Source: Planctomycetota bacterium (GTDB lineage: Bacteria; Planctomycetota; Planctomycetia; Pirellulales; Pirellulaceae). From it: DNA of 34,566 bases. Below, in pieces: positions 6,961 to 16,013 of the stretch. The stretch lies in assembly GCA_027622275.1 (NCBI GenBank), contig JAQBZB010000070.1:1-34566 (forward strand). Reading direction: 5' to 3'. The position numbers and the translations under genes were made by a program. The notes below the pieces were generated by a model. That model was not told where the DNA came from. It saw only the letters and a list, made by a program, of their open reading frames with translations, and did no database searches. Each line of letters begins with the position of its first letter. Within the stretch, counting starts at the first letter, position 1.

Positions 6961-9900
6961 ATGACACGACACGTTGTCTTACCGCCCGCTACCGGCCTTC
7001 GCCCCGATGGTCTTTATCCAGGCGGCTGGTGGCACGATGCCGATGACGCCGAGGGCCGGATCGTTTGCGATCTCTGCCCGCGCGAATGTCACTTGAAGGC
7101 CGGCGATCGGGGTTTTTGCTTTGTGCGGCAGAACGTCGACGGCGAGATGATGCTCACGACGTACGGACGAAGCACGGGCTTCTGCATCGATCCGATCGAG
7201 AAGAAGCCGTTGAATCACTTCCTGCCCGGCACCAGTGTTTTGTCGTTCGGTACCGCGGGTTGTAACTTAGGCTGTAAGTTCTGTCAGAATTGGGACATCT
7301 CCAAGTCGCGTGAAGTCGAGCGACTGAGCGAGTTGGCGGGCCCTGAATCGATCGCTGAAGCGGCCGCTCATTTCGATTGCCGGAGCGTTGCCTACACGTA
7401 CAACGACCCCGTTGTCTGGGCCGAGTACGCGATCGATACGGCGAAAGCGTGCCGCGCCGCGGGCATCAAGAATGTCGCGGTCACGGCGGCCTATATCTCG
7501 CCGCAAGCTCGTCAACCTTTCTATGAATACATGGACGCCGCGAATGTCGACCTGAAGGCCTTCACCGAGGAGTTCTATCACAAGATCACCTACTCGCATC
7601 TGCAACCGGTGCTCGAAACGATCGAGTGGTTGAAGAAGGAAACCGACGTCTGGTTCGAGTTGACGAACCTGGTCATTCCCGACGCGAACGACTCGCTGGA
7701 CGAGATCCGCGAGATGTGCGATTGGATCTTGCAGCACGTCGGCGATGAGGTTCCGGTCCACTTTACTGCGTTTCATCCCGACTTCCGCATGAAGGACCGC
7801 GGCAACACGCCGCCTGAGACGCTGATTGCCGCTCGCGAGGTCGGATTGCAACAAGGGTTGCGTTTTGTTTACGTCGGGAATGTGAACGACGTCGCGCATC
7901 AAAGCACTTATTGTCCTTCGTGCAAGGGCTTGTTGATCCAACGAAACTGGTACGAGTTGGGCGAATACCATCTGAAAGAAAACGACTGCGGACACTGCGG
8001 CGCGCGGATTGCGGGAGTGTTCGAGCAGGCACCCGGCAACTGGGGCCGTCGTCGTCAGCCGGTGCAGATGTCGCAATTTGCTCGGCCGCTGCCTGTCATT
8101 CAGCCAAACTCTAATCTCCGGACAAACACCATCATGCCACCAAACGCCAACACGCCGCCCGTCCAATCCGCACGAGAAGAGGAGCCCACGACCATGACCA
8201 CCGAAACTCCAATCGATGGCAAAGCGGCCCGCATCGACGCGCAACGTCCGAAGCTAACCGACGAACAGAAATCACTGATCCATCATGCGGCGTGCGAGAT
8301 CATGGCCGCTGCGATCATCAAACGACCGGGCCGAGTCGATGATCCGACGCTGGCCGGCGCGGCGGAGAAGACGGTCATGGGTGCTTTCGTGACCCTGAAA
8401 CGACAAGGTCGATTGCGAGCTTGTTGCGGCGCCTTGGGGAAACCGATGCCACTGGGCAACGCGCTGTCACAATCCGCGCTTCGAACCGCCACCGAAGATT
8501 CAAGGCTGCCGACAATATCGCGGACCGAGTTGCCGCATCTCGATGTCGACGTCTCGCTGCTGTATGGTTTCCAGCCGATCAAGGCGACTGGCACCGATCG
8601 CGTGAAAGCGGTTGAGCCGGGCCGTCACGGGTTGCAGATCAACATGGGCAACAAGGGCGGCCTGCTGCTGCCGAGCGTGGCGATCGAACAGGGCTATGAA
8701 GCCGAAGAGTTCCTGCGCCAGTTGTGTCGCAAGGCCGGACTGCCCGATACCGCGTGGAAGGACGATGCGACCGTGATCCAAACCTTCGAGGCCAGCTCGA
8801 TTCCCGGTAAATTCGATCCTACGACGCTTGGCGACGTGGTCATCGTGCGGCCGCTGCTCAACGCCCAGGAGCTGCAGGCGCTCGCCGCTCACTGCGGTCG
8901 CAATATCGCGGCGCTCGCGCAAGGTGCGACGCCCAGCTACTACTTGAATGGCGTGTCCGAGGGAACGGTCAACGGAATTGTGCTCACGATTAAACCGGAG
9001 AACTCGCCGAACGGGATCAACTTTTTCCGCATGGCGATGCGGCCGGGGATGCCTTTGCAGTCGAGCTGCATGAATCTGTGCGAGACGGCTGCGAATGCTT
9101 TGAAGAGCGGGCAAATTCGTCTCCCCAGCCCGAACGTCACGATCGCCGTCGCCTTGCTGCACGATCCCGCCATGCACGGATCGGTCGCACATCCGGACAT
9201 TCGCGGCGTCGACCCGAAGACGCGCGGGATCATGATCATCGAAGGAAATAAATCGGCTTGGGTGTTTGATCCGTCCATGTCGCCTGAGCAACTGCTGGCT
9301 GAAGCCAAGACGCAAGTGAACGTCTTCAATCCGGAGGCGGCGAACATCTTTAGCTTCATCGTCGAGTCGACGGATCCAAGGGTGACCGTCAGCAATGCAC
9401 CGCAGGCAGCGCCCGGGGGAGACACGCGTGCGGCGGCTGTCGCAGGGCGGTTCTATCCCGCGGATGCCGAGGAATTGTCGAAGATGATTGATGATTTCCT
9501 GGGCGATACTACCGGGCGCAAGAAGAAGGCGTCGGCGATCATGGTGCCACATGCCGGCCTTGTTTACTCCGGTAAGACTGCCGGTGAGGTCTTCTCCAAG
9601 ATCAAGATTCCAGACACCGTCATCATCATTGGGCCGAAACATACGTCGGCCGGAGTCGAGTGGGCGGTTGCTCCGCACGAGATCTGGTCGATTCCGGGTG
9701 CTGAGTTAAAGTCCGATCGCGAGTTGGCTCAGAAGCTGTGCGACGCGATTCCTGGGTTGCAGATGGACGCGGCCGCTCACCAAGGCGAACACGGTATCGA
9801 AGTCGAGCTGCCGTTTATCGCCAAGTTGAATCCCGCTGCCAAAGTCGTCGGCATCACCATTGGCGGCGGCGACATCCATCGCTGCCGCGAGTTCGCGAGC

Positions 9901-10230
9901 GGTTTGGTCAAAGTGCTGGATGGCTTAGACCAGATGCCGCTGCTGATCATCTCCAGTGACATGAATCACTACGCCGCCGAAGAAGAGAACCGCCGCAAGG
10001 ATGAAATGGCGATGGAAGCTTTGGAGTCGCTCGACACCGAGAACTTGCTGACAACTTGTATCGATCATCAGATCAGCATGTGCGGCGTGCTCCCCGCTGT
10101 CATGATTTTGGAAGCGATCAAAGAGATGGGAAGCTTGAAGAAGGCGACGCGCATCGGCTACACGACCAGTGCCGAAACCAGCGGCGACGCGAGCCGGGTT
10201 GTGGGCTACTGTGGGATGTTGTTCAGTTAG
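6961..10230 (+). CDS. AmmeMemoRadiSam fusion: radical SAM + AMMECR1 (+ AMMECR1-like lobe) + Memo
   Basis: A 1089-residue protein combining components that are usually separate genes. Residues 1-370 are an AmrS-like radical SAM enzyme. It has an N-terminal Cys set (C36, C39, C43, C53), the cluster motif CNLGCKFC (C101, C105, C108), and a zinc-ribbon-like end (C318, C321, C343, C346). After a Pro-rich linker, about 433-620 is an AMMECR1 domain with LRACCGALGKPMPL and GRHGLQINMGNKGG. About 625-820 looks like a second, degenerate AMMECR1 lobe (VTIAVALLHDP, then TRGIMIIEGNKSAWVF). About 824-1089 is a Memo dioxygenase-like domain with PHAGLVYSG, GPKHTSAG, EHGIEVELPF, SSDMNHY and MCGVLPAV. The system is predicted to modify some molecule by radical chemistry; the substrate is unknown. 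No strong ribosome site is visible at 6961. Confidence 0.9.
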   Translation: MTRHVVLPPATGLRPDGLYPGGWWHDADDAEGRIVCDLCPRECHLKAGDRGFCFVRQNVDGEMMLTTYGRSTGFCIDPIEKKPLNHFLPGTSVLSFGTAGCNLGCKFCQNWDISKSREVERLSELAGPESIAEAAAHFDCRSVAYTYNDPVVWAEYAIDTAKACRAAGIKNVAVTAAYISPQARQPFYEYMDAANVDLKAFTEEFYHKITYSHLQPVLETIEWLKKETDVWFELTNLVIPDANDSLDEIREMCDWILQHVGDEVPVHFTAFHPDFRMKDRGNTPPETLIAAREVGLQQGLRFVYVGNVNDVAHQSTYCPSCKGLLIQRNWYELGEYHLKENDCGHCGARIAGVFEQAPGNWGRRRQPVQMSQFARPLPVIQPNSNLRTNTIMPPNANTPPVQSAREEEPTTMTTETPIDGKAARIDAQRPKLTDEQKSLIHHAACEIMAAAIIKRPGRVDDPTLAGAAEKTVMGAFVTLKRQGRLRACCGALGKPMPLGNALSQSALRTATEDSRLPTISRTELPHLDVDVSLLYGFQPIKATGTDRVKAVEPGRHGLQINMGNKGGLLLPSVAIEQGYEAEEFLRQLCRKAGLPDTAWKDDATVIQTFEASSIPGKFDPTTLGDVVIVRPLLNAQELQALAAHCGRNIAALAQGATPSYYLNGVSEGTVNGIVLTIKPENSPNGINFFRMAMRPGMPLQSSCMNLCETAANALKSGQIRLPSPNVTIAVALLHDPAMHGSVAHPDIRGVDPKTRGIMIIEGNKSAWVFDPSMSPEQLLAEAKTQVNVFNPEAANIFSFIVESTDPRVTVSNAPQAAPGGDTRAAAVAGRFYPADAEELSKMIDDFLGDTTGRKKKASAIMVPHAGLVYSGKTAGEVFSKIKIPDTVIIIGPKHTSAGVEWAVAPHEIWSIPGAELKSDRELAQKLCDAIPGLQMDAAAHQGEHGIEVELPFIAKLNPAAKVVGITIGGGDIHRCREFASGLVKVLDGLDQMPLLIISSDMNHYAAEEENRRKDEMAMEALESLDTENLLTTCIDHQISMCGVLPAVMILEAIKEMGSLKKATRIGYTTSAETSGDASRVVGYCGMLFS

Positions 10231-10404
10231 CGCCTGCTCGCTGGCACGGATATCGCGGATGCGTTCCAGCAACTCGTCGAAGTAGTCAGGAACGCCGGGG
10301 CGGGGCGGCTTCTTCAGCCGCTCGTCGTCCATCGTGAAGCCCTTGGGCAGACATTCCGTCAGGCGCGCGGTTGCCCCTTGTCGGAACTGCGTGCCACGGG
10401 TGCT
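10231..10404 (-). pseudogene. RhuM-family protein fragment
   Basis: On the minus strand this stretch encodes RGTQFRQGATARL, then KGFTMDDERLK, then DYFDELLERIRDIRASE. These are hallmark segments of the RhuM virulence-associated family, where they run RGxQFRxWAT, KGFxLDDERLK, DYFDELLxRIRDIRxSE. Only about 55 residues from the middle remain. The piece ends abruptly at the stop codon of the upstream radical SAM fusion gene, and on its 5' side it borders a group II intron end. It has no start and is a dead fragment, left by insertion of the intron and later deletion. Confidence 0.8.
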
Positions 10405-10415
10405 GCGGGAAGCAC

Positions 10416-10483
10416 GGTAGGGACCGCCGTTGCCGACGGCCCCCCGCACAGATCCGTACGTGAACGATTCCCTCATACGGCTC
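10416..10483 (-). ncRNA. Group II intron 3' end (domains V and VI)
   Basis: On the minus strand 10483-10451 reads GAGCCGTATGAGGGAATCGT followed by TCACGTACGGATC. This matches the conserved domain V hairpin: an AGC triad near the 5' end, a lower stem GAGCCGTA/TACGGATC, and a GNRA-type loop (GGAA). The next bases (10450-10416) form a G-rich hairpin ending CCCTACC, as expected for domain VI with its branch-point A. No intron-encoded reverse transcriptase and no 5' domains are present, so this is a truncated remnant. It lies between an IS1380-type remnant and a RhuM fragment. Confidence 0.75.
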
Positions 10484-11199
10484 CTTCCTGGCTGGGCCGG
10501 TTGCCGCTGCGGTTGACCAGTCGCAACACTTCGCCCGTCTCGACGAGCGTAAACACCAACGGATGATAGCCCCAGATGCCTTTGTAGCTGATGTCCATTC
10601 CCTGTTTGCACGGGCCGGTTGTTTCGACGATCGTGCCATCCATTTCGATCGTCGCTTGCTCGAAGAAGGACCTGTCTTGCTGCTTCCAAACGTCCCAGCG
10701 AACGTCGTCGAAGGCGTCTTGCGAGCGATTGATGTGATGCGGCGTGAAGCGGCGGCAGAAATCACCGGCGGTGGTGGGATCAGGAATCCGCTCAGCGTCG
10801 ATCGAGTCGAGAAAGAACTCATCGTTGCGTCGGAGTTCGATGTCTTGCAAACAAATTCCGCCGCGTGGTTTCTTAGTATGCCTGGGCGTTGTAGGCCAAG
10901 TTGAGGACGTGATCGGACTCGTGATAGGGCCGATGTTTTTTGAACAGATGTAGTGCGTTGTCAATCCGATCCGGCAGCCGGATCTTCTTGGCGAAGGCAT
11001 GGATGGCGGCCAAGCCGCCAGAGGCAGTTCCACCTGCTTGCTCTGCTAACTCATAGCGTAGGATACTTCCCGCGATCATGGGTTCGCCGCGATCATATCT
11101 GGCTGAGTTGTCTAACCGGCTGCGCATTCGGCGTTTGCGTCTTCGGATCAAATCTGCTTTAATTGTCTGCACTCGAAATCTCCAAAGCTGGGTAAGCAT
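10475..11199 (-). pseudogene. IS1380-family transposase remnant
   Basis: Reading from an ATG at 11199, the minus strand encodes RRMRSRLDNSARYDRG, then RPYHESDHVLNLAYN. It stops at 10873, and the match continues in another frame with GICLQDIELRRNDEFFLDSI, ERIPDPTTAGDFCRRF, then IEMDGTIVETTG, MDISYKGIWGYHPLVF and NRSGNRPSQEGA. These are standard IS1380 transposase blocks, including the DG of the DDE active site. One frameshift near 10875 and loss of the whole C-terminal half (last DDE residues) make it inactive. It ends at about 10480 where the group II intron domain V begins; GAAGGAGCC fits both elements, suggesting a microhomology junction. No terminal inverted repeats were identified. Confidence 0.85.
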
Positions 11200-11356
11200 T
11201 GATCGTTGGCCGGTTGTCAGCAGACCAGCAATCTCTAGGGTGTTTCGAGTATTTTTACGCGCAAATCCCAAACAAGAAAAGCCCACATATGTTTCTTTAA
11301 GGTCTAGTAACAACTCCGCCGTTTTGCAACTGGAGTCGTTTCCCGAGACTCATGCC

Positions 11357-12307
11357 ATGTACGGACTCCTCAACATCAACAAGCCGCCTGGCAAGACATC
11401 TCGCGATGCGGTTAATCGCGTGCAGCGATTGGTGCGGCCGGTGAAGGTGGGACATGCGGGGACGTTGGACCCGTTGGCAACCGGTGTGCTCGTCATCTGC
11501 CTGGGGCCGGCAACGCGGCTGATCCAGTATGTCCAACAGTTGCCGAAGCGGTATACCGGAACATTTTTGCTGGGCCGGCACAGCGATTCGGACGATCTCG
11601 AGGGCGAAGTCATCGAGCTTGCGAATCCGGTTGTGCCGACGGCTGACGAAGTGATCGCCGCGTTACCGCGATTCGTCGGCACAATTCAGCAGCGGCCACC
11701 GATCTTCTCGGCCATCAAAGTAAATGGCAAGCGGGCGTACGATTTGGCTCGCGCCGGCAAGGATGTTCAGCTGCAGGCCCGGCCTGTCGCCATTCACGAG
11801 CTGCGTGTCGTTCGCTACGAGTATCCTGAGCTGGTCCTCGACATTGGCTGCGGCAGCGGCACGTATATTCGCTCACTTGGCCGAGACCTCGGCGAGTCGC
11901 TGGGCACGGCGGCTGTCATGTCGAGCCTTGAGCGAACCGCGATCGGGGACTTCACTGTCGAGTCCGCGATCGACTTGAACGACCTTACCGACGACTCGCT
12001 GGCCACGCAGCTGATTCCCGCCGAAGCGGCGATCCGGCATTTGGATTGCGTTGTATTGTCGAGCGACGAAGTCCATCTAATCAGCAATGGCCGCACAATC
12101 GAACGGCCACGGCACGGCTTCACCGGCGACGCGGCCGCGATGGATGCCGCTGGACACTTGGTCGCCATCGTCGCTCCGCGAACTCCCGATCACCTGCGAC
12201 CGGTCAACAACCTCGCTGTCGCGAGCAAGCACGCGCGAACCACAGCGACCTCATCGCTTCAATCGGCACAGCCTGAACCTCGGGTGTCGCGAGCAACGTC
12301 GTCGTGA
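11357..12307 (+). CDS. truB: tRNA pseudouridine(55) synthase TruB
   Basis: A 316-residue enzyme that makes pseudouridine 55 in the T-loop of tRNAs. The family start MYGLLNINKPPGKTSRDAV sets the ATG at 11357; the open frame extends 279 bases upstream through old transposon sequence with no likeness to TruB. The catalytic motif KVGHAGTLDPLATGVL has the nucleophilic Asp. QRPPIFSAIKVNGKRAY and SGTYIRSLGRDLG are the other conserved blocks. The last 80 residues are less conserved, with the RNA-binding C-terminal domain only partly recognisable and a Ser/Thr/Ala-rich tail. No good ribosome site is seen. The upstream IS remnant on the opposite strand may have changed its promoter. Confidence 0.95.
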   Translation: MYGLLNINKPPGKTSRDAVNRVQRLVRPVKVGHAGTLDPLATGVLVICLGPATRLIQYVQQLPKRYTGTFLLGRHSDSDDLEGEVIELANPVVPTADEVIAALPRFVGTIQQRPPIFSAIKVNGKRAYDLARAGKDVQLQARPVAIHELRVVRYEYPELVLDIGCGSGTYIRSLGRDLGESLGTAAVMSSLERTAIGDFTVESAIDLNDLTDDSLATQLIPAEAAIRHLDCVVLSSDEVHLISNGRTIERPRHGFTGDAAAMDAAGHLVAIVAPRTPDHLRPVNNLAVASKHARTTATSSLQSAQPEPRVSRATSS

Positions 12308-12367
12308 CGATTTCTTCTACACTCCGGCCAACAGCGAGCTAAACTTCCTTTCGGGGAGCGTGCGTCG

Positions 12368-12396
12368 GAGACGGCTTCGCCGATTGTGACCGTCTC
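12368..12396 (+). terminator. Possible weak hairpin after truB
   Basis: GAGACGG at 12368-12374 pairs with CCGTCTC at 12390-12396 across a 15-base loop. There is no T-run after it, so it is at best a weak or Rho-assisted terminator. The rest of 12308-12589 shows nothing I can name. Confidence 0.25.
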
Positions 12397-12589
12397 GACG
12401 ATCATTCCTTCCATTCTCTCTTGGCAAATGGCACGGCTGCCGTCGCGAAGATTGGTCCGCTGATGTCACCAATGCCGAAGCCGTAGAGAAGAAGCATTGT
12501 CACATCAGGAAACTGACCTGGGCATGGACGCGCCCACGGATCACCAGCACCCGGTATAGTGCTGGCACCGCTCGGCGAAGGCCGCGTCC

Positions 12590-15289
12590 ATGTTTGAAAA
12601 TCGAAGCCTGCGACTGGATCTGTTCGCGCTCGCCCTGTGTGGGCTGGTCATCTTCGTGGGAGGTTCGCTGGGGACGTACAATCCCGCCGATCCCGTTCCC
12701 GAATTGATTCCGCCGCTCGACAAGCTCTATCAAGCGGATCAGCTCGTCTATCCCGCGACAGAAACCGTCACCAACGCCTGCGGCAAGTGGGGCGCGCTCG
12801 CCTCGGACCTGTTGCTGAACGGGCTGGGCATCGGAGCGTATTACGTTGTGTTGTCGCTGGTCATTGTCGATGTGTTGCTCTTGACGCGACGATCCATCGA
12901 CATGGCCGCGCTGCGTACCGTCGGCTGGGTCGCGTCGCTGGCGGGACTGACGGCGATCGTGTCGTTGCTCGCGCCGAGTGCTTCGCTCGGGCCAATGATC
13001 GGAGCGGGAGGCTATCTCGGAGTCCTTGGCCGCACGCTGCTCGAAACACACTTTGCCTTGGCCGGAAGTTTAATTCTCGCGGGCAGTCTGTTGATCGGCG
13101 GGCTGATGCTCTGCACCGACTATGCCTTGTTCCGGATGGCGTTCGCGGCCGGCACGATCACGGCAACGGGTGTCGCCCATGGCCGCCAGCGTATCGCCGA
13201 GCGCCGCCAAGTCGTGTCGGAGCAAAAGCCGAAGAAGCGTGAGAAAATCGAACTTGTCAAAGTGAAAGATGATCTGGAAGACGCGAACGAGGAGATCGAA
13301 GAGCTGGCCGTGAAGGTCCGCGGCAAGGGCCTTAAAGAAGCAGTTGAAGAGGACGAGTTGCCAGACGAGGAGCTTGTCGACGACGAGTTGGGAGACGAGT
13401 TGGAAGACGAGTTGGGCGAGGAGTTGGAAGACGAAGCAGTCGAGGAGGCCGAGCCGGAAGTCGTCGTCAAAAAGAAGGAACGGCCGAAGAAAACCGCCGG
13501 CGTCGCCTCGCGCCCGCACTTCAGCATGAAGAACGGCTTCGACAAGGAAGCTCGCGAGCAAGTCATGACGACGCTCGATGCCGCCGCCAACCAAGACGAG
13601 CCGGCCGAGTACGAGCTGCCGGATATCGATCTGCTGATCGAAGGCGACGACGTGTGCCTCGACGAGCAGGTCAAGGAAGTTCGCCGTAAAGCCAAGATCC
13701 TCGAGAAGACGTTCGCCGACTTCGGCTTCAATGTGAAGGTCGTGGAAATCGAAACCGGCCCCGTCATCGCGCAATACGAGGTCGAACTCGAAGCCGGCTT
13801 GCGGCTCGCCAAGATCACCAACCTGGCCGACGATCTGGCGATCGCGTTGCGCGTGCCCAGCGTGCGGATCGTCGCGCCGATTCCCGGCAAGAACACGGTC
13901 GGGATCGAAGTCCCCAACGAAATGCGGCAAGTCGTGCGGCTGAGGGAAGTGATCGAGGAATCGAACGGCAAGACGAAGAAGATGAAGATTCCGCTGTTCC
14001 TGGGCAAAGACGTCTCCGGGCGGCCGTTGACGGTCGACTTGGCGACGCTGCCTCACTTACTGATCGCCGGGCGGACGGGCACGGGCAAGAGTGTCTGCTT
14101 GAACGCGATCATCTCGTCGATCTTGATGACCAAGCGGCCTGACGAAGTCCGCATGTTGATGATCGATCCGAAAATGGTCGAGCTGAGCGGCTATGCCCGC
14201 CTGCCGCACCTGATGCATCCGGTCGTCACCGACATGCGGAAGGCCGAGGCGATTCTGGCTTGGGCCGTCGACAAGATGGAAGAGCGCTACGCGATGCTCG
14301 CGCGCGCCGGCGTGCGGCACGTCACCAGCTACAACCAGCTGAGTGAAGAGGAACTGAAACGCCGCATGGAGCCCGAAACGGCAGAGGAGTGGGCCGCCAT
14401 CCCGACGCATCTGCCGTTCATCGTCATTGTCGCGGACGAGATGGCCGACTTGATGATGACGTCCGGCAAGGAAGTCGAGCAGCACATCATCCGGCTGGCC
14501 CAGAAGAGCCGGGCGGTCGGCATCCACTTGATCCTGGCCACGCAAAAGCCGACGGTCGACGTCATCACGGGCTTGATCAAATCGAACTTGCCCGCCCGCA
14601 TCTCATTCCAAGTGGCCAGCCGCACCGACAGCCGCGTGGTGCTGGACGAGATGGGAGCCGACAAGCTGCTGGGCAACGGCGACATGCTGTTCCTCTGGCC
14701 GGGGACAAGTTCGTTGCTGCGCGGACAAGGGACTTATCTCAGCGACGAGGAGATCGAGAGCGTCGTGGATTTCGTCAGCACGGGCGAGCAGCACTTCGTC
14801 AACGAGCTAGTTAACTTGAAGGTCGACGACGGCAGCGGCGAAGCACCGGGGCCGCTCAAGAAGCGAGACGACATGTACGAGGCGGCGGTTGACGTCGTCG
14901 TACGGGAAGGCCGCGGCAGCGTATCGCTGTTACAGCGAACACTCGGCATCGGCTACGGCCGCGCCGCCCGCTTGATCGACTACATGGCCGAAGACGGCAT
15001 CGTCGGAGCCTACGCCGGTTCGCAAGCCCGCGAAGTCATCATCTCGTTGTCCGATTGGGAAGCCATGCAAAACGGCGAGCACGTCGCCGCCGAGCCGCCC
15101 AAGACGCCCGTGAAGGCCGTCGTCGAACCCAAGCGCCGCTCGAACAAGATCAAACCCGAACCGGACTGGGAAGACGAAGAAGAGAAAGTCGTCTCGCAGG
15201 AGGAATGGGAAGACGGCTTTGAAGAGGAAGAGGACGACGAAGACTGGGACGAACAGCAACACGAAAAGTACGAAGCGGAGAGCGCGTGA
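12590..15289 (+). CDS. ftsK: DNA translocase FtsK/SpoIIIE
   Basis: An 899-residue membrane-anchored DNA pump that clears chromosome ends from the division septum. The N-terminus has four or five hydrophobic segments (about 8-30, 72-98, 108-127, 135-150, 155-178). A linker at about 205-310 is strongly acidic, with repeats such as ELGDELEDELGEELEDE. The motor follows: alpha domain (DIDLLIEGDDV, FADFGFNVKVVEIETGPVIA), Walker A AGRTGTGKSV (about 493-502) and Walker B FIVIVADEMADLMM (about 610). The gamma winged helix (about 765-835, SVSLLQRTLGIGYGRAARLID) reads KOPS sites. Unusually, the gamma domain is not the end: about 65 more residues, very Glu/Asp-rich, follow it. Confidence 0.96.
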   Translation: MFENRSLRLDLFALALCGLVIFVGGSLGTYNPADPVPELIPPLDKLYQADQLVYPATETVTNACGKWGALASDLLLNGLGIGAYYVVLSLVIVDVLLLTRRSIDMAALRTVGWVASLAGLTAIVSLLAPSASLGPMIGAGGYLGVLGRTLLETHFALAGSLILAGSLLIGGLMLCTDYALFRMAFAAGTITATGVAHGRQRIAERRQVVSEQKPKKREKIELVKVKDDLEDANEEIEELAVKVRGKGLKEAVEEDELPDEELVDDELGDELEDELGEELEDEAVEEAEPEVVVKKKERPKKTAGVASRPHFSMKNGFDKEAREQVMTTLDAAANQDEPAEYELPDIDLLIEGDDVCLDEQVKEVRRKAKILEKTFADFGFNVKVVEIETGPVIAQYEVELEAGLRLAKITNLADDLAIALRVPSVRIVAPIPGKNTVGIEVPNEMRQVVRLREVIEESNGKTKKMKIPLFLGKDVSGRPLTVDLATLPHLLIAGRTGTGKSVCLNAIISSILMTKRPDEVRMLMIDPKMVELSGYARLPHLMHPVVTDMRKAEAILAWAVDKMEERYAMLARAGVRHVTSYNQLSEEELKRRMEPETAEEWAAIPTHLPFIVIVADEMADLMMTSGKEVEQHIIRLAQKSRAVGIHLILATQKPTVDVITGLIKSNLPARISFQVASRTDSRVVLDEMGADKLLGNGDMLFLWPGTSSLLRGQGTYLSDEEIESVVDFVSTGEQHFVNELVNLKVDDGSGEAPGPLKKRDDMYEAAVDVVVREGRGSVSLLQRTLGIGYGRAARLIDYMAEDGIVGAYAGSQAREVIISLSDWEAMQNGEHVAAEPPKTPVKAVVEPKRRSNKIKPEPDWEDEEEKVVSQEEWEDGFEEEEDDEDWDEQQHEKYEAESA

Positions 15290-15312
15290 TTGTGTCCGCG
15301 CTTTCGTACGAT

Positions 15313-15360
15313 GGCCTTCCGAGGCCGTCGGTCGCCGGATTTCGACGGCCTTGGAAGGCC
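15313..15360. repeat. 18-bp inverted repeat after ftsK
   Basis: GGCCTTCCGAGGCCGTCG (15313-15330) pairs with CGACGGCCTTGGAAGGCC (15343-15360) with one mismatch and a 12-base loop. It lies 24 bases after the ftsK stop, so it could end the transcript, but there is no T-run. Its make-up also fits a REP element. Confidence 0.7.
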
Positions 15361-15367
15361 AGGGCTT

Positions 15368-15850
15368 TCAAGGTGTTTCTTGGGCAGCCTGTTTGAGTAT
15401 TTTGGCGGTCGACACGTGAGTTTTCTTGCGCGTCCGCGGGGGCTTGATGACTTTCTTCTTCGGACCGCGGCGGCTCTTCCGATAGCGAGATAAGTCGATC
15501 GCGCGACTGAACTCGCGCAGACGAGCGGCCAGGTCACAAGAGCTGCCAGCCAACAAGCGTCGCCAGAAGCTGTCATCGAGCACGACCAGCAGGCCATCGG
15601 TGTAACGAGAGATTTCTACCGAGATCGCGTGGTGACTGACTTCGCTCACCGACGCTTCATCGTGCTCGGCGTACAACGCGGCAAAGACCACTTGCCGAAT
15701 GTTGAACGCCATCATCGCCATGCTAAACAGAAACAAGGCCGCTTGCGGATCGCTGATCGACGCCAACTCGCAGGTCAGCGTCGTGGTCAGATAATAGAAT
15801 CCCGTCAGCAATTCCCGATCGCGCCAAATGCGTTCTGATTCGCGGTTAAA
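15368..15850 (-). pseudogene. IS4-type transposase, C-terminal remnant
   Basis: The minus strand encodes NRESERIWRDRELLTG, LTCELASISDPQAALFLFSM, then HHAISVEISRYTDGLLVVLD and AIDLSRYRKSRRGPKKK, ending at a stop at 15368. This is the C-terminal part of the IS4-type transposases common in planctomycetes, which normally exceed 400 residues. The catalytic core is missing; upstream of about 15850 the frame stays open to 16075 but has no likeness to the family. It faces a second transposase remnant starting at 16014 on the other strand, so this is a nest of overlapping insertions. Confidence 0.75.
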
Positions 15851-16013
15851 AGGGCAGCTATCAGGGCTGGCGTTTCGTAAGCTGGCGACGCTATCAGTAG
15901 CTTGCTGACTTGTCTTTTGGGAGGGGCAAGGATTGAGTAGAAGCTGATGAATCTTGACGGCGCCGAGAGGGACTTGCAGGGCGTTCGCCAACCGCTTCCT
16001 CGAAGTCTCCCTC

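Noticed and set aside
11078-11356. N-terminal extension of TruB by 93 codons
   Set aside because: It runs antisense through an IS1380 remnant, and TruB proteins begin at the MYGLLNINKP segment.
13070-14056. A 328-codon minus-strand frame
   Set aside because: Antisense shadow of ftsK, produced by high-GC codon bias.
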